From Trichosporon coremiiforme (taxonomy: Eukaryota > Basidiomycota > Tremellomycetes > Trichosporonales > Trichosporonaceae), in assembly GCA_039545355.1 (NCBI GenBank), contig BCJJ01000004.1, positions 1,568,801 to 1,632,800 on the forward strand: a stretch of DNA of 64,000 bases. The letters are read 5' to 3'. The notes beneath the pieces were generated by a model. The model did not search any database and had not been told where the DNA came from. It worked only from the letters and a program-made list of their open reading frames with translations. Positions 11,240-22,978 of the stretch are shown one piece after another (the stretch's first letter is position 1; the number at the start of each line of letters is the position of its first letter). A program made the position numbers and the translations under genes.

Positions 11240-11643
11240 ATGCGCGTTGCATGGATTGCCTGTGCATCATATCTTCCACTCATCGTATGCGCAGGAGCCG
11301 TCATGCGCACGCCCCACAACAGTGACCCCCAGTCCATCGCCGACCACGGAGATTGGCGGCCTGAAAACCACAGCCCGATCTCGTCAGCTATCCTTCGTTT
11401 CGAGCTTGCATTCTATTATGATATCATCTCACGATTTCGCGAGTTCCCCACTCCGCGCCAGTACGTCACACCTACCCCACTCCGACTGTCGATAGTACGT
11501 TCTTCTGTGACACATGCGAGGTATCCGGCGGCCGCAAGCTCGAGGTAGGATTTCGCGACTACGTGCTGGAGAGGAGTGACGTGATGGGATACGAGCCATC
11601 GGAGGTTGCGATATGGGCTATGCTGTCGGCAAAGGACCGTTAG
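11240..11643 (+). CDS. Tentative small two-exon protein, unknown function
   Basis: ATG 11240 opens a frame that, after removing a 35-nt intron (11461-11495, GTACGT donor, TAG acceptor), encodes 122 aa. The N-terminus is hydrophobic (MRVAWIACASYLPLIVCAGA) and could be a signal peptide or anchor. The second exon starts TFFCDTCEVSGGRKLEVGF, with a CDTC pair, and ends EVAIWAMLSAKDR. I recognise no family. The frame is continuous only when spliced at consensus sites, which is the main support. Codon bias is weak. It diverges from the broken BTB fragment and converges on the MFS gene. It could be a remnant; another coding-looking stretch (GYGVETKDAWTNSSALF) follows at about 11695-11797 without a clean splice link. 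Confidence 0.35.
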
Positions 11644-11991
11644 ACGCTCCACCCGCGTGGGCGCACCCGGCCAGCATGCATGGCCTGGCACCCTTGGATA
11701 CGGCGTCGAGACTAAGGATGCCTGGACCAACAGCTCGGCCTTGTTCCTGGAGGCGCTGGACGAGGCGAAACTCCCGAGATCCGAATTCGACGCCTGAAAG
11801 ATAAAGGCTTGCTTTAGACTGTACACCAATGCATTGCACTTTCTTCTGAGGAGGAGGGTCTGAGAGGGGTGCGGCACACGAGCGCCAGCGGGTTACCGAA
11901 TATTATACCGTACGTTCTACAACTCCTGGGGTGGGGATTCTTCTTGCTTAGTGGAGGAGTGGGGGAGGGGGGATGTGGCACGTTCGTGCGA
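11644..11991. other. Spacer downstream of the MFS gene
   Basis: 348 bp between the tentative small gene and the MFS stop codon. It contains the unlinked coding-looking stretch near 11695-11797 and a G-rich run near 11941-11975. Nothing else is recognised. Confidence 0.4.
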
Positions 11992-13806
11992 TTAGTAGGG
12001 GTACTTGGTGGGCGCACCGGTCTCTGCAAGAGTCCTGTTCTGGCGCTTGAGGATGATGCGCATGACCCAGCCGCAGAGAAGGGTGCCGAGGGAGAAAGCG
12101 GCCATGGCGACCATCGCTGGGCTGTCAGTCCCGCATCCACTTGGCCGTGGCTGGACTTACCGAGGGTGTATCGAGGCTTGTCCTGCTCGCGGAAGAGATA
12201 AGGTGTGTAGATGAAGGAGGCATTGCCGGCCGTCGTGAGCATGGCGATGACGACGGCCTTCTTCTCGGGGGTCTGGGAACAAACTGTGCTCGCCCAACCG
12301 AGGATGAGGGAATTCACGCCGTAAGTGCCGAGCGTGAACACCATCATTGCAAAGTAGCGCACGCCCGTGTTGAGCGTGGCCGGCGCGAGCGCGAAACCGA
12401 TGATGGCAACAGTCTTGCTGATAGTGATGTGCCATGTGCGCTCGTTGAACTTGCCGGAAGTAACAGAGATGAGAATAGTAACGAAGCCCGCAACGAGGTA
12501 AGGGGGACAGGTGAGGACGAGAGTAATCGTGGTGTCGAAGCCAAGGGTCTTGACGACACTATTTGTTAGCTGGCACCTCTATAGGAGTTGCTCACGAGGG
12601 GAAGAAGTTCTTGAAGCCGTTCGCGGAAAGGTGCATGTTGAACATGAGGGCGAAGATCCAGACTCGGGGGTCAACGACCGCCTGCTTGAGACCCTGCCAG
12701 GTGGATCCCGCCTCGACACGGTCGACGTTGTCGCGCTGCAGGCGGTCGTGGGCAAGCTGACGCTCCTCGGGGGTGAGCCAGCGAGTGGTCAGGGGCGAGT
12801 CGGGGAGGAAGGGATAGGCGCAAATGGCCACGAGACCGGTAACGGACCCTTGCTAATACGTTAGTCACGTTGATGATTGGCACTCACAATGATGAAGAGC
12901 CACTGCCAGCCAGCGTAGCCCAACATGCCGTCCATGTGGAACACGCCGGCGGCGATCAGGCCGGCGAAGGCTGTGGCGAGAACGTTGCCAGTGTAGAGAA
13001 TAGCGATTCGGGTAGCGACCTCGGTACGCGTGTAGAAGTTCGAAATGAGGAAAAGAGCACCGGGGTAGTAAGGAGCTTCAGTGCATCCGAGGAGGAAGCG
13101 GACGGCGCAGAGCTGGCCGAAATTCTTGGTGAAAGACGTGCAGATCGAGAGGACCGACCAGGTGAGCATAACGAGACAGAGGTAGAGCGAGGGCTTGACA
13201 CGGGTGATGAGCATGTTAGAGGGGACACCAAAGATGACATAACCGGCGAAAAGAATCGAGACGGCAGTCTGGTACTGCACGTCGGTCATCTTGAGGTCCT
13301 CGACAAGAGTGGAGACTGGCTGTCAGTGGTTGTTCAAAACGAAGGTGCGGAATGTGGATCGGCATGCCGTGGCGACGCCACCGCGATGGTCGGACACAGA
13401 GGCATCGTTGAGATAGAATGCGATGAGGATGCCGAAGGCCGTCTAGTCATCGCCGGTGGCGGTGACACGATCGGCATGATCGGCACTCGGCACTCGGCAC
13501 AGCAGAGATAGAGAGAAGCACTCACGCTTGGCCAGGGCGATGGCGTTTCGGTCGAGATAGTTGAGCCAGTACATGGACCAGAGGGAGGGCTCGTCGTCAG
13601 CACGATCAGCCAAGGATCCCCACCATGATGAACAGGTCGAGCTTGCGAACCAGCTTGATCTCGACGGGGTCCGTCTTCTGGGTGAAGCCAGAGTAGTCGA
13701 CGCGGGCCTCTACACCTTCGGCCCCGGCGACCTTGACGTCGATGTCATCGTCGTACTTGGACGTGGAGTCCTTGCGTTGGTCGTAAGATAGGACGTTGGT
13801 CACCAT
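11992..13806 (-). CDS. MFS permease of the Dal5/allantoate (anion:cation symporter) family
   Basis: A 484-aa plasma-membrane transporter in six exons (introns 13590-13623, 13316-13525, 12853-12887, 12559-12595 and 12117-12160). The N-terminal cytoplasmic part ends KLDLFIMPSLWSMYWLNYLD, then RNAIALAKL, the family's TM1 signature. Other landmarks are FLLGCTEAPYYPGALFLIS (TM4 region), YTRTEVATRIAILYTGN, GWQWLFII and, in the second half, YFAMMVFTLGTYGVNSLILG and MLTTAGNASFIYTPY. Members carry allantoate, nicotinate, biotin, pantothenate or similar organic anions with protons; the substrate cannot be told from sequence. Intron 1 is only 34 nt with a GTGGGG donor, but removing it restores the conserved MPxLWxMYxLNYLDRN block. 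Intron 2 is long (210 nt) and contains short ACTCGGC repeats. ATG 13806 is used because upstream sequence has no earlier start in a plausible context. Confidence 0.92.
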
Positions 13807-15028
13807 GTTGTCGTGGTGTGGTTCCAGTGCGGTTCTTGTCGCTGGCACTGAGAGTGCTGCGGGGAATCGTCGGTGTCTCTAAGGCCCGCCTTTATAGACG
13901 TCGCAAGGATCGCGAGACGACCCGCAAGCCTCACAATGTCAACGGCCGGGAGATGATCTGCCTGTTTACGAACGCTGGACGCTGCCGCTCGCACCCGGCC
14001 CTGCAATGCCCGCTTCGGGACGCCATCTCTTGTTCGCTCGTTCGCTCGTGAAGTGAGTGATTTTCTTCTCGAAGCAGGACAAACGGCTGGAGCTCCCACT
14101 CCCCAAGGCTCCCCCAGTGGTAGCGGAGGTGCCGAGCGTTGGCTAGAGACCTGAAAGGGCGTTTCTCCGTGCCCGCCCGTGTTGCCCCTCCCGCCGCACT
14201 TGGCGAGAGCACCTCGACCATGTCGGCAATGTTGGCACCCCACGTTGAGCGAGCAGAGGCCTTGGTTCCAGAAGACGTGAGCTGCGAGATGATCATCTGA
14301 CATTGGCGGATGCCCTTACCAAGAAGCTGTTGGGTGCGCGAGGCGTCCAGCCCCTGGTCCGGCTGCATCGGCAGCGCAGTTGGCGCAAGCAGGCGGTGGC
14401 CGGCGCAGTGAGAGGAGGAATGTGGCAAATGTGTCGCCGACCAGCAGTCTCGTCCAGGCCGCGAGCGCTGCCGCGCGGCCAGCGTTCTGTCGTGTATCGT
14501 GCTCAAGCATGCGATACGTGCGACACGGTACCTGGCGAGTGTGTTCTTGGCGCGGCCTTGATTTCGAACATGAGCGATGCCAAGCCAAGGTCCCAGCTCA
14601 GATTAGTGCGCCGCGGGCCACCGTGCATTCACGTAATCCTCGAAATACCAACGACGAACTCGGCTCAGCACGGCCAGGTACGGCTTGGACCTCCTTGTGA
14701 CCCTCATCACGCTCAGGATAACGCACCCGGCACACGCGGTGCCGTATGGAACACATTGGTTATGCGGCTCCTGGCAAGATCCTGGATATCCCCGTGGACC
14801 CCCATGAACAGTTTAGACGCGTTCCTGGACCTCGCGAGGCGCAGACAAGGTGCAGGCGAGGCGTCGGCCAAGCGGAGGATGAGGTGCTCAATGCCCCCGT
14901 GAGTGATATCGTGGGCAGTATCGCGATCGCACTGTTGGCCCCTGCAGTGCCCGTGACGCGCTTGGCCTGATCACGATATCGGCCCGTTCCTTGTGCTTCG
15001 GAATCGCGGAATCGGGGCCACTCGGGTG

Positions 15029-15054
15029 CCCCCTTTGCCCCTCCCCCGTTCCCC
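15029..15054 (-). other. G-quadruplex motif (minus strand)
   Basis: Plus strand reads CCCCC TTTG CCCC T CCCCC GTT CCCC, so the minus strand has four G-runs of at least four with loops of 1-4 nt. Confidence 0.6.
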
Positions 15055-18000
15055 TCTGGGCCCTTTTGGTTCACGACGTGGGCTGCACGCAACAATAGTG
15101 AGAAAGACGATCACGAGGTCGACAGAGTGCCAAGAATGCTAGCCCACCAGTTGATTATACGACGATCCGAACAACGCTGGTCTACCCCGCATCGCAACTG
15201 ATAGCGCCGAAACACTCTCAGAACCTCTGTGGCGTACGATGACCGGTCAGAGACGCTAACAGCCCATACAGTACTGCGACGTCTACCCCGGGGAGGCTGA
15301 AGCCAGAACCTCCCCCCTCTGGAGGCCCGAATGTCTGTAGGCCTCGTAGGCTGGGCACTCTGGGCCTGGATGTTGCTCGGATCTGAGCACGGGGACGGCA
15401 GGCGACACAAATTGAAGGGTAGGGACGTCCACAGCGTCCACCGCGCCTGCGACGTTGGAACGCTGAAAGGGACTCGTTCACGTGAACACTTGTTGATCCT
15501 CTTTGCAGATACTTGGGGTGCGATTTGAGATTCACATTCCTGCCGAGTCCGAGGTATTGGCGACGGCGAGATGTAGCCCGGCGGCAAGATCAGCATCAGG
15601 CGCGGCAGGCGAAGCAGGCGCGGTAAAGGGACGTTAACGACTGCCGACCCCTGGGGAGGACAGATGGCTCGGTTCGTCATGGCTGCGACTCTTCGTCATG
15701 TCAACGATGGACTATTCGTCATGTCTCCCTCCCCCACTGCGCTCAGCCGGAGCCCAGTGGGGCCGCATTCCGCGCTCAAACGCTGGACAACGGGGGCGTA
15801 CGGGCCTACGGGTGGGGTGCTATTTCGTTCCGCAAGGTGGGGCAACACAGGGCGACGCGAGAACTCTGTTCCGCCGCGGCTGTCACAGCTCAGCAACGAA
15901 GACTGCCGTGAGTGTCGTATCAGTCTCTTCGGTGAGAACGCCGTGCGGCAGTCTCATCAGCCTAGTCGAGCTTCGTACGGGTACGTCACGAACGGGACAG
16001 CTAGTAGGGCAATGCACCGCGTGAGGAGCGCATCAAAGTAGTGAGTAAGATTGTCATTGGCAACTGAATGAACGTTCTCCTCTTCCGATTCTGCATCTGT
16101 AACGTGCTGCACTGGATCGGGGAGGCAGCCCCCTTCCAGGTCTTATGAGTCCTGCAGCGGGTCTTGACCGGTCACCCGGATCCAAGCATCTCCGAGCGAT
16201 TTGGGGCACGGTCCGCTTCATCCCGAGCGAAGCGGCGGTTCGGGAAATCCTGACCATGATCCGGCGGTAGAGTCAGTCGAGCGGCCACGGCAGGTGCGAC
16301 GTGGGCGATTCGTTCGCGCGCTGTATATCAGTGCACTTCTTCTTCAAGGTCGGAGACTCGGGCGGCCGAGTTACGACAGCGATGCGATCGATCACGGGCA
16401 CGTTGCTCGGGTCCAAGCACTCGCACAATCATACGACGACCCGATGATCGCCGACTTCAGCTATACGACCCGCGCCGTGGTGCGGGGAAGAGCTAGTACG
16501 GTCGCGGATCGACGTTTCCCCCAGCAGAAGAGATAAAGAGCCGGGGATTTGTATTTCGACTTGCAAGTTTGGCAGACGCTCAGATGCCTGTGCCTTTCAT
16601 GGTGGGTTGGGCTTGGCCGAGAGCGTCGACAGCCGGAGTGGCCCAGCGTAGGTCCGGACTGGGGTTCGCTTCTGCGCTCTGCAGTGCTCGTGCGTGCGAT
16701 GCTGCGGAAGTCTGATTGCGGGCAAACCGGGCAAACAGTCATGCCTCGTAGCAGTAGGGGCAGTCTGTGGTAAGAACAAAGGGGTAAGTGCAGGAGCCTC
16801 CTCGTCTTCGCGATACCCCACTCCGCCCCACTGCCTTCTATACCGCATCGTCAACGGCGAGGAATGAGAGACGGGATTGAAGGGGTAAGCAAGTGGTGAG
16901 TCACTATATCACGAGCGATAGGGGGAAGACAGAGTTGAAGGAAGGGACGAAATTCGAATAGGCACAGCTCGCTCGTGCCCTGTCGCTCGGAGCGCCCCCA
17001 ACGTCCGGGATTGTGGCAGCGACGTGAGCGGTGCGAACGAGGAAGGCGACCCCGTGAAGCGCTCAGGCAGACATGTCGTGTAGTGCACTGTCTTGCCTGT
17101 CTCGGGTCATGCGGAGGGACTTATTGGTATTAGTGCTCGCCGAGTCGGGCAGAAGGAGAAGTACCCAATCCATCAGGTCGGAGAGTGTGGGGATGCACGA
17201 GCTCTGTTGCAGACCGCTTTCACATCTTCGGGGCCCGGTATTTCGTCAACCTACTGACAGTCAAACTTGTGCAGGAGGCTAAGTGGGGAAGAAAGGGCGA
17301 CGAATTCCTGGTTCTGCGCCTCCTGCTTAAGCGGGCTTCCTGAGTGTGGCCGACTGCCAATCGAGTGGCGAAGTATTCTGGCGTTCGGTTGCGCACCGGA
17401 CAAACGTCACTCCGACTGCTTTCTCCGTGGGGCGCTCCGAGCCCGTGAGGCGTTTGAAAGCCTTCAGCCTGTTACCCATGATTTCCTGTTCGTCAGACGT
17501 GTCAGTCTCGAGGGGTTCAGAAAACGCCCATAACCCAGAATAGACCCGCAGTAAGCAGTACTGGCGGCATGACAGTGTACCGTAAGATTCGAATATCTTT
17601 TCATTCTTGCGTGTAGTCTCAACGTCTGGGCGGCGCCGTCTTTGTCTCGGACGATGGTGAGCCCAGACCCACACCGCCCGCCGGGACCGAGAGGACGCCG
17701 TCGTCGATCCCCCGGTGCCCGCGGTGCGGGCGGTGCCGGCGGTGGGACCTTGATACGCATCTTCGGTACCGACCCAGTACTCAATGACCACAGAGGCTGT
17801 TCCGTCGACCGCCAGATCGTCAGCCATGGCCAGCCAGCCAGCCGCCCGCCAACGGCGCCGGACGCCGGACGCCACCACCCAATCAAGACCCCGCAACATG
17901 TCAGCATCACCATCCTCCTGCACGCCAGATCGCGTCAGATCGTCACGCCGCACGCCGTTTTAACCGTCACAGCTTGTTTACGCATGGTAGGGAACGGCAA

Positions 18001-19179
18001 GATGTGGCTGAGCCGGCTGAGCCGCAGGCTGAGACACGCACTGCTGCGACGGTGCAGCGGTCCGACATTGGTATAGGCCCAGATCTCGTACACTGGCGCC
18101 GATCACTGCGGTGCTGTTGACAATGGGGCTGGAGGAATGCTCCGAGGGCTCCGCGATCCGCGGGCGACCAGGGCGACAACCACGTCAATCGAGATCGCCC
18201 TTGTGAACCTTGTCGTGTGCGCTAGGGACGAGCGGACCGAAGCCTGGTAGCGCAGGTTGAGAGCTTTTAGAGTGCCCGTTGAGATCTGGGTTTAGTCCGG
18301 ATCCGCAGCTGGCTTCCCTCCGCCGTCGGAGGAACGGACCGCAACGCTTCGGTGGTGTGGTTTGGTCTTGGCAGTACAGTTCATGTTCTAACAGCAAGTG
18401 GTTACCGTGGCTCGAGCGCGGCCGGCACGATTGTGGTTCCTCAGCCTCTTTCTTCCTAAACTCGTTTGAAGGTCGATGGATCACCGCCGTCTGAGCATCA
18501 GTCAGTGCGCGTCACGTTAGCGCCTCGATCACTCAGTACGACACCGTTACTCTTAGCTCTCTTGCTGGCCAGACCACTTTGCGGAGACTCGAGAGGGATG
18601 ATCACGATCTGTAGTCCGGCACCGAGGACTGATTCCAGGAATACCTGGAACGCCGCTCGGCGCGGCAGTGAGGCACTGTTGATCGCTGCACAGCACTTCG
18701 CGAGCCAAGAGCGGAGGGTGCCGATAGGGTGCGGGTGGATCTACTGGAATGCGTTTATGGTACCCCGTTCCACGTTCTTGTCACCGTAAGCTGACCGAGC
18801 TGTGCACACGGAATAGCGGTAACTGACGTCAAGCCCAGTGTAAGCTCAGAGGCGGTGCACGGGGACGATCCCCCATTGGCCTCGTTACGTCGCCCCTGTC
18901 CTGACGATCAGAGATCTAGGAGAGCAAAGCGAAGCTTACTTCGTTCCGCCTCCACTTCCCTCCCCCTCTACCTCGTCCTCTGCATTCCATGACATCGCTG
19001 AGAAACAAAGGAGAACAAAAAGCAGCGCCTCATAGCCAGATTTGTGGTATCTTGCACAGACCCGTGGCCAGATAAGACGCATTCGGTGGGGCCCGCTTGC
19101 GAGGTGGCTTGCCCTGCGCTAATTCGCCAGTGAAAGCCAGAGGGGTCCAAGGGCCGTGCACAATTTTTTGTGCTCCAAC

Positions 19180-19200
19180 GAATTCGAATTATTCGAATTC
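19180..19200. repeat. AT-rich perfect inverted repeat
   Basis: Arms GAATTCGAA and TTCGAATTC are exact reverse complements around a 3-nt TTA centre. It sits 33 bp before a tandem repeat array in an otherwise gene-free region. Confidence 0.85.
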
Positions 19201-19232
19201 AATGTCCTGCGTCATCTGACCGACCCCTTCGC

Positions 19233-19293
19233 CGAGCCTTCGAGCCTTCGAGCCTCTGAGCCTCTGAGCCTCTGAGCCTCTGAGCCTTGAGCC
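19233..19293. repeat. Short tandem array of GAGCCTTC/GAGCCTCT units
   Basis: Two 9-bp units GAGCCTTCG are followed by about five 8-bp units GAGCCTCT, then GAGCCTTGAGCC. It looks like slippage expansion; no coding context is seen. Confidence 0.85.
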
Positions 19294-20851
19294 ACAGAAG
19301 CGCCAGCCAAGGAAGTACGAGCCACCAAGGCGGCGTGGAAATAACAATAATAAACTTTACAGAAAGAAACGAGCGCCTTGGCGCCAGGCCGGTCAGCTGT
19401 TTCCAGAGTTCTGGCCCCTTGGGGTGTGAGAGATCTCACACGAAATGCCAGCTGCTCGGCTGGCTCAGCTGAACCATGCTCCGCATGTTATCGTATTCAG
19501 TCATTTGCGAATCCATTTGGAGTCATTGCGGAGTGGGCATGTGGCGACGTCCTCTTAGTGGGACCAGTCGCCGACTGCTGTTACTGCGGTCTATGCAGAT
19601 GAGGTCATGCGAGTCCGTGTCTTTTCCATGTCTTATCTGCACGTCATGACTCACCTCGTTCAATAACCCTTGCACATCGGCGCCTCGTCCGAATGCCCGC
19701 GATGTGCAGCGATGTGCGCAGTGCCTTTGCGCGCCTCTTGTGCCTCTGCGCATCCTGTGCCTCTTTGTGGGGCGGCGCCAACAAGCCATATGAGCCATGC
19801 GAGCGAACAAGTTGACAGAAATGGCGGCGCCATGGCTCGGAACAAGCGACCCATGGCTGGTCATGGCGCAGTGTTGCGGCTCTGGTTGGTCCGCCCGGGT
19901 AATCTCCTATCAGCCTCTTTCCCCGGTTGCCTCCACATCGCGCGCTCTAGGACCATGCCAGCGCGTAATTGGTGCAGCCGGTGCATAGTTCATGAAGTTG
20001 CATGAGACTCTTTTTCTCATCCCCAAAGGAAAACGCCCACCCAATGCCACACCAATGTTGGCTCGACGTGCTGCGGAACGCCAGTTACGCCAAAAGAACT
20101 GACAGACCAACCAGAACCAATTACAACAGTAGCCACAAGGAGAAAACGTAGGAGAACATAGGATGCATAGGAGAGCAACAAGGAAAGAGGTACGAACAGC
20201 CCCGGGCGCACGCGCGCGGCCATCACCGTCCAGGCAGGGCTAGCAGGGTCGACAACGTTCAGGTCCACGGATTGAGATCTGGTTTGTGCGTCGACCAATC
20301 GATGGCATCGTCCAGTCCAGACCAGCAATGCCAGCCAAAACCTTGCAAAGCCACACTGTCACTGACCGTCCTGCATGCCTGCAGGACCATGCAGGACACG
20401 CAGGGGTGCGGAGGGTGGTTGGAGACCAGATCTGGTTCTGCCGTATCCCGCCGGCAACTGCCAGCCTCTGGGGGGGCCAATCATGACCAGTCCTCGTTTG
20501 CCCTCCCGGACCACCCGTTCCACCCCCGCCGCAACTTCGTCAGCGGTAGATCGTCAAGAAGGGCGAGACGACGCTGTGCAGCCGAAGAAGGGCGCGAAAC
20601 CTTACACGGACTTGGCACCTTCAGTCAAACGCGAGACGGGGGGATCTGGGTACGTCCATAGCGCTGTATCGATTGCCTGTCGATCCGGAGCGGTGGCTCG
20701 GTGGCACGGTGGCACGGGTGGTATGCTGGTGCCTCTTCGCATCCTTCGCCCGTACTCCGCATTCCGTGCTCGTTCATGTGATGCTGTGTACTCCGCTGAG
20801 CCCGTTCATGTGATGCGGTGTGTGACTATGGAGCAAGGAGGAGAGCTATTC

Positions 20852-20894
20852 TCAGCGCCCTCAGCGCCCTCAGCGCTGTCAGGCAGCTAGCTGC
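20852..20894. repeat. CAGCGCCCT tandem repeat and 12-bp palindrome
   Basis: Three near-copies of CAGCGCCCT at about 20852-20877 are followed by the perfect palindrome GCAGCTAGCTGC at 20883-20894. Confidence 0.7.
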
Positions 20895-21672
20895 AGGCAG
20901 CCACATACACAAAGTGATACAAACCACGTCAACTGGGCCTAGGCCACGCCGATTGAAGCCCATCTTGGTCAGCCATAGATGCCAAAGGGGGTGGGGGGGG
21001 AAACGCACGGACCATGTCGTTCAGTTGTTTACACTTGCCCGCGCCAGACGCCCCAGCCAGGCTCAGCCGCGCCGCTGTTCCTTCGTTCCTGTGCTCTGTG
21101 CGCGTTTGCGCCGTTGTGCGACTCTGCATTCTGCGCGTTGTTCTGCCCGTTTGGCGTGCGTTATCGCCACCCAGTTAGTCCTCTGAACTGCGGATTAGAA
21201 CGAGATTAGCTGCAGTAGTGCAATTCCAAAGAATCTCGTTGATCTGCGACTGCGCTCGTATTTCAGGTGACGGCGACTTTTGTTACTGTCCGATGCAAAG
21301 CCAGGTGATTCCGAGCTACCCAAGATCTAGCTCTGGCTCGATCTCGAGATCCCAGACTGACAGGCTGCAGGCTGGCATCTGGGCGCTCCGGTGTCTGCTT
21401 TGCGTGACTCGACGTGTTGCAATCGCTGCGCTCGCCTACGTTCTTGGCGACAACATGTCTTGTGCATGGTTCGAGAATGCTCTGTAGGCGCCTCTTGTAA
21501 AGATAAAATGTGATATATAAATGATACAACATCTCGGGAATGGAGGAGAGAGTAAAAAAATCGCGCGAGTAAGGGTAGCGGGAAGAAGCGTGCACCCCAA
21601 GCGTCATCAAAGTCCAGTGTCAACCCGTTTCCAGATAGTATTATAACGAGGTGGATAGCGATCTTGTGAGCC

Positions 21673-22978
21673 TCACTTGGGCCCAACGCCTGGCGGACCT
21701 GGTGGTGGTGGTCCGCCGAGGACGCCAGACGCGGCAGCGGCGCCGGCAGCTTGCGCGGCAGCCTTCTCCTCGGCCTTCTTCTTCTTGCGCATCATCTTCA
21801 TGTGGACGAGGCCCTGGAAGGTCAGTTGCGGACGGCAAGAGACAACTCACGCAAGCGTTGCACAACGTTCGCGGGCCCAAAGGACCACGGCGCCATTCGG
21901 GAGTTTCCGTCGCACCGCACCCACGGCAGTACGTCGCTGGCTTGTCCTTCTCGTTGTTGGTCGTGCGCGCGCGCTTGATCGGGACGGGATCCTGGGGCTG
22001 TGGCCGCGCGCGAGGCGGCGGGAGACCTGAAAGGATGCTGATCGCGCTACTGGCGCAGTCCATCACCGAACGGTACGACTGGCCTTGCGCCGTCGGGGCC
22101 ATGTCCGCGGATCGGATGTAGGGGATGGCATTGCGAATGTGTTTGTAGACGGCCAGTGCCTGTGGGATCGTCAGCGGATCTGCTCGCTCGCTCACCCCCT
22201 GCTCCTTGCGTGTGCGATGCGCATCACACGTCTGGAACCACCACCCCCTTCAACTCACGTCCGCGTACTCGGCGGGTCCGACTGCGGGCTTGTCATGCTG
22301 TGCGGCGGCGCTTTCTTGCTTGGCGAGCTCTGAGGCTGTCGTCGACGGTACGGGGAGGAATTCAGGAAACGCCGTTCCCAGTCCACCGCCAAAGGTGGGC
22401 GGAGCAGCTGCGAACGCATCCGCACTCGGCGTCGCCGTCATCAGAGGCAGCAGGTACTGCGTCTGGGGGATGTGGGACTGCATCCTTGCTATGGGTGAGC
22501 CCAGCTGTGTCTCCCTTGGCGACTTTGGTGCACCTTGGATCTTGTTGATGAGTGGGTCCTCGTTCCAGATTCTAGGTTTTGGTGCCCAGGGAGCAGGCAC
22601 TGGACCACTCGCAATCGAGGACGAAGACTGTTGACCGCCTTGATTCGTGTACGAGTTGAGTTCAATGCCCGGCGAGATGAGGTACGACGGTCGGGGTTCT
22701 ATGGTTGCAATCTTGTGCGTCGCGGCTAGCGGCGACGGCTGAGGTGTTGCGAGAGCGTTCGGGCGCGACGGCGAGGGAGCTATTCCCGCAAAGTAAGACT
22801 GGGATTCGGGCTTGAGGTTGCCGGCGGCGGAGGAGCCGTTTTCGGTGATGTACGAGGGCGAAGGTAGCGTCCAGGACGGGGACGGGGTGGGGTAAGGGTG
22901 GGTCGGAGCAGTATTGGTACCACCGGAAACGACGAGGAGAGAAGGAGGATTCTTGGATTGCGGTTGGGTTAGCGTCAT
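21673..22978 (-). CDS. GATA-type zinc-finger transcription factor
   Basis: A nuclear DNA-binding protein of 389 aa in three exons (introns 22160-22258 and 21814-21850). The single GATA finger is at about residues 318-343: C-x2-C, an 18-residue loop containing TPEWRRGPLGPRTL, then CNAC, with GLVHMKMMRKKKK right after the second intron. An 18-residue loop is the class IVb form, as in WC-2-like and ASH1-like factors. No PAS domain is seen, so it is not a full WC-2. The first 240 residues are Ser/Pro/Gln-rich low complexity, likely an activation or regulatory region. A basic patch (IKRARTTNNEKDK) precedes the finger. The C-terminus is Ala-rich then Pro/Gly-rich. ATG 22978 is the first true ATG; the open frame extends further up but with no ATG. 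It stands between large spacers, as regulator genes often do. Confidence 0.88.

Larger units (their letters stand above)
13807..21672. other. 7.9-kb gene desert
   Basis: No convincing gene on either strand. Open frames are short, overlap in several frames and show no family motif, codon bias or splice-joined continuity. I see a G-quadruplex motif on the minus strand (15029-15054), a 9-bp-arm palindrome (19180-19200), a GAGCCTCT tandem array (19233-19293) and short GC-rich repeats near 20850-20894. No LTR, terminal inverted repeat or reverse-transcriptase motif is supported. Confidence 0.55.

Noticed and set aside
11695..11797. Coding-looking stretch GYGVETKDAWTNSSALF ... SEFDA after the tentative small gene
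   Set aside because: No consensus splice sites join it in frame to 11240-11643, and it has no supporting homology that I recognise.
14297..14340. TLADALTKKLLGARG, resembling the ADxLTK motif near the end of Copia-type polyproteins
   Set aside because: Only about 14 residues match, with no reverse transcriptase, integrase or LTR nearby; chance is likely.
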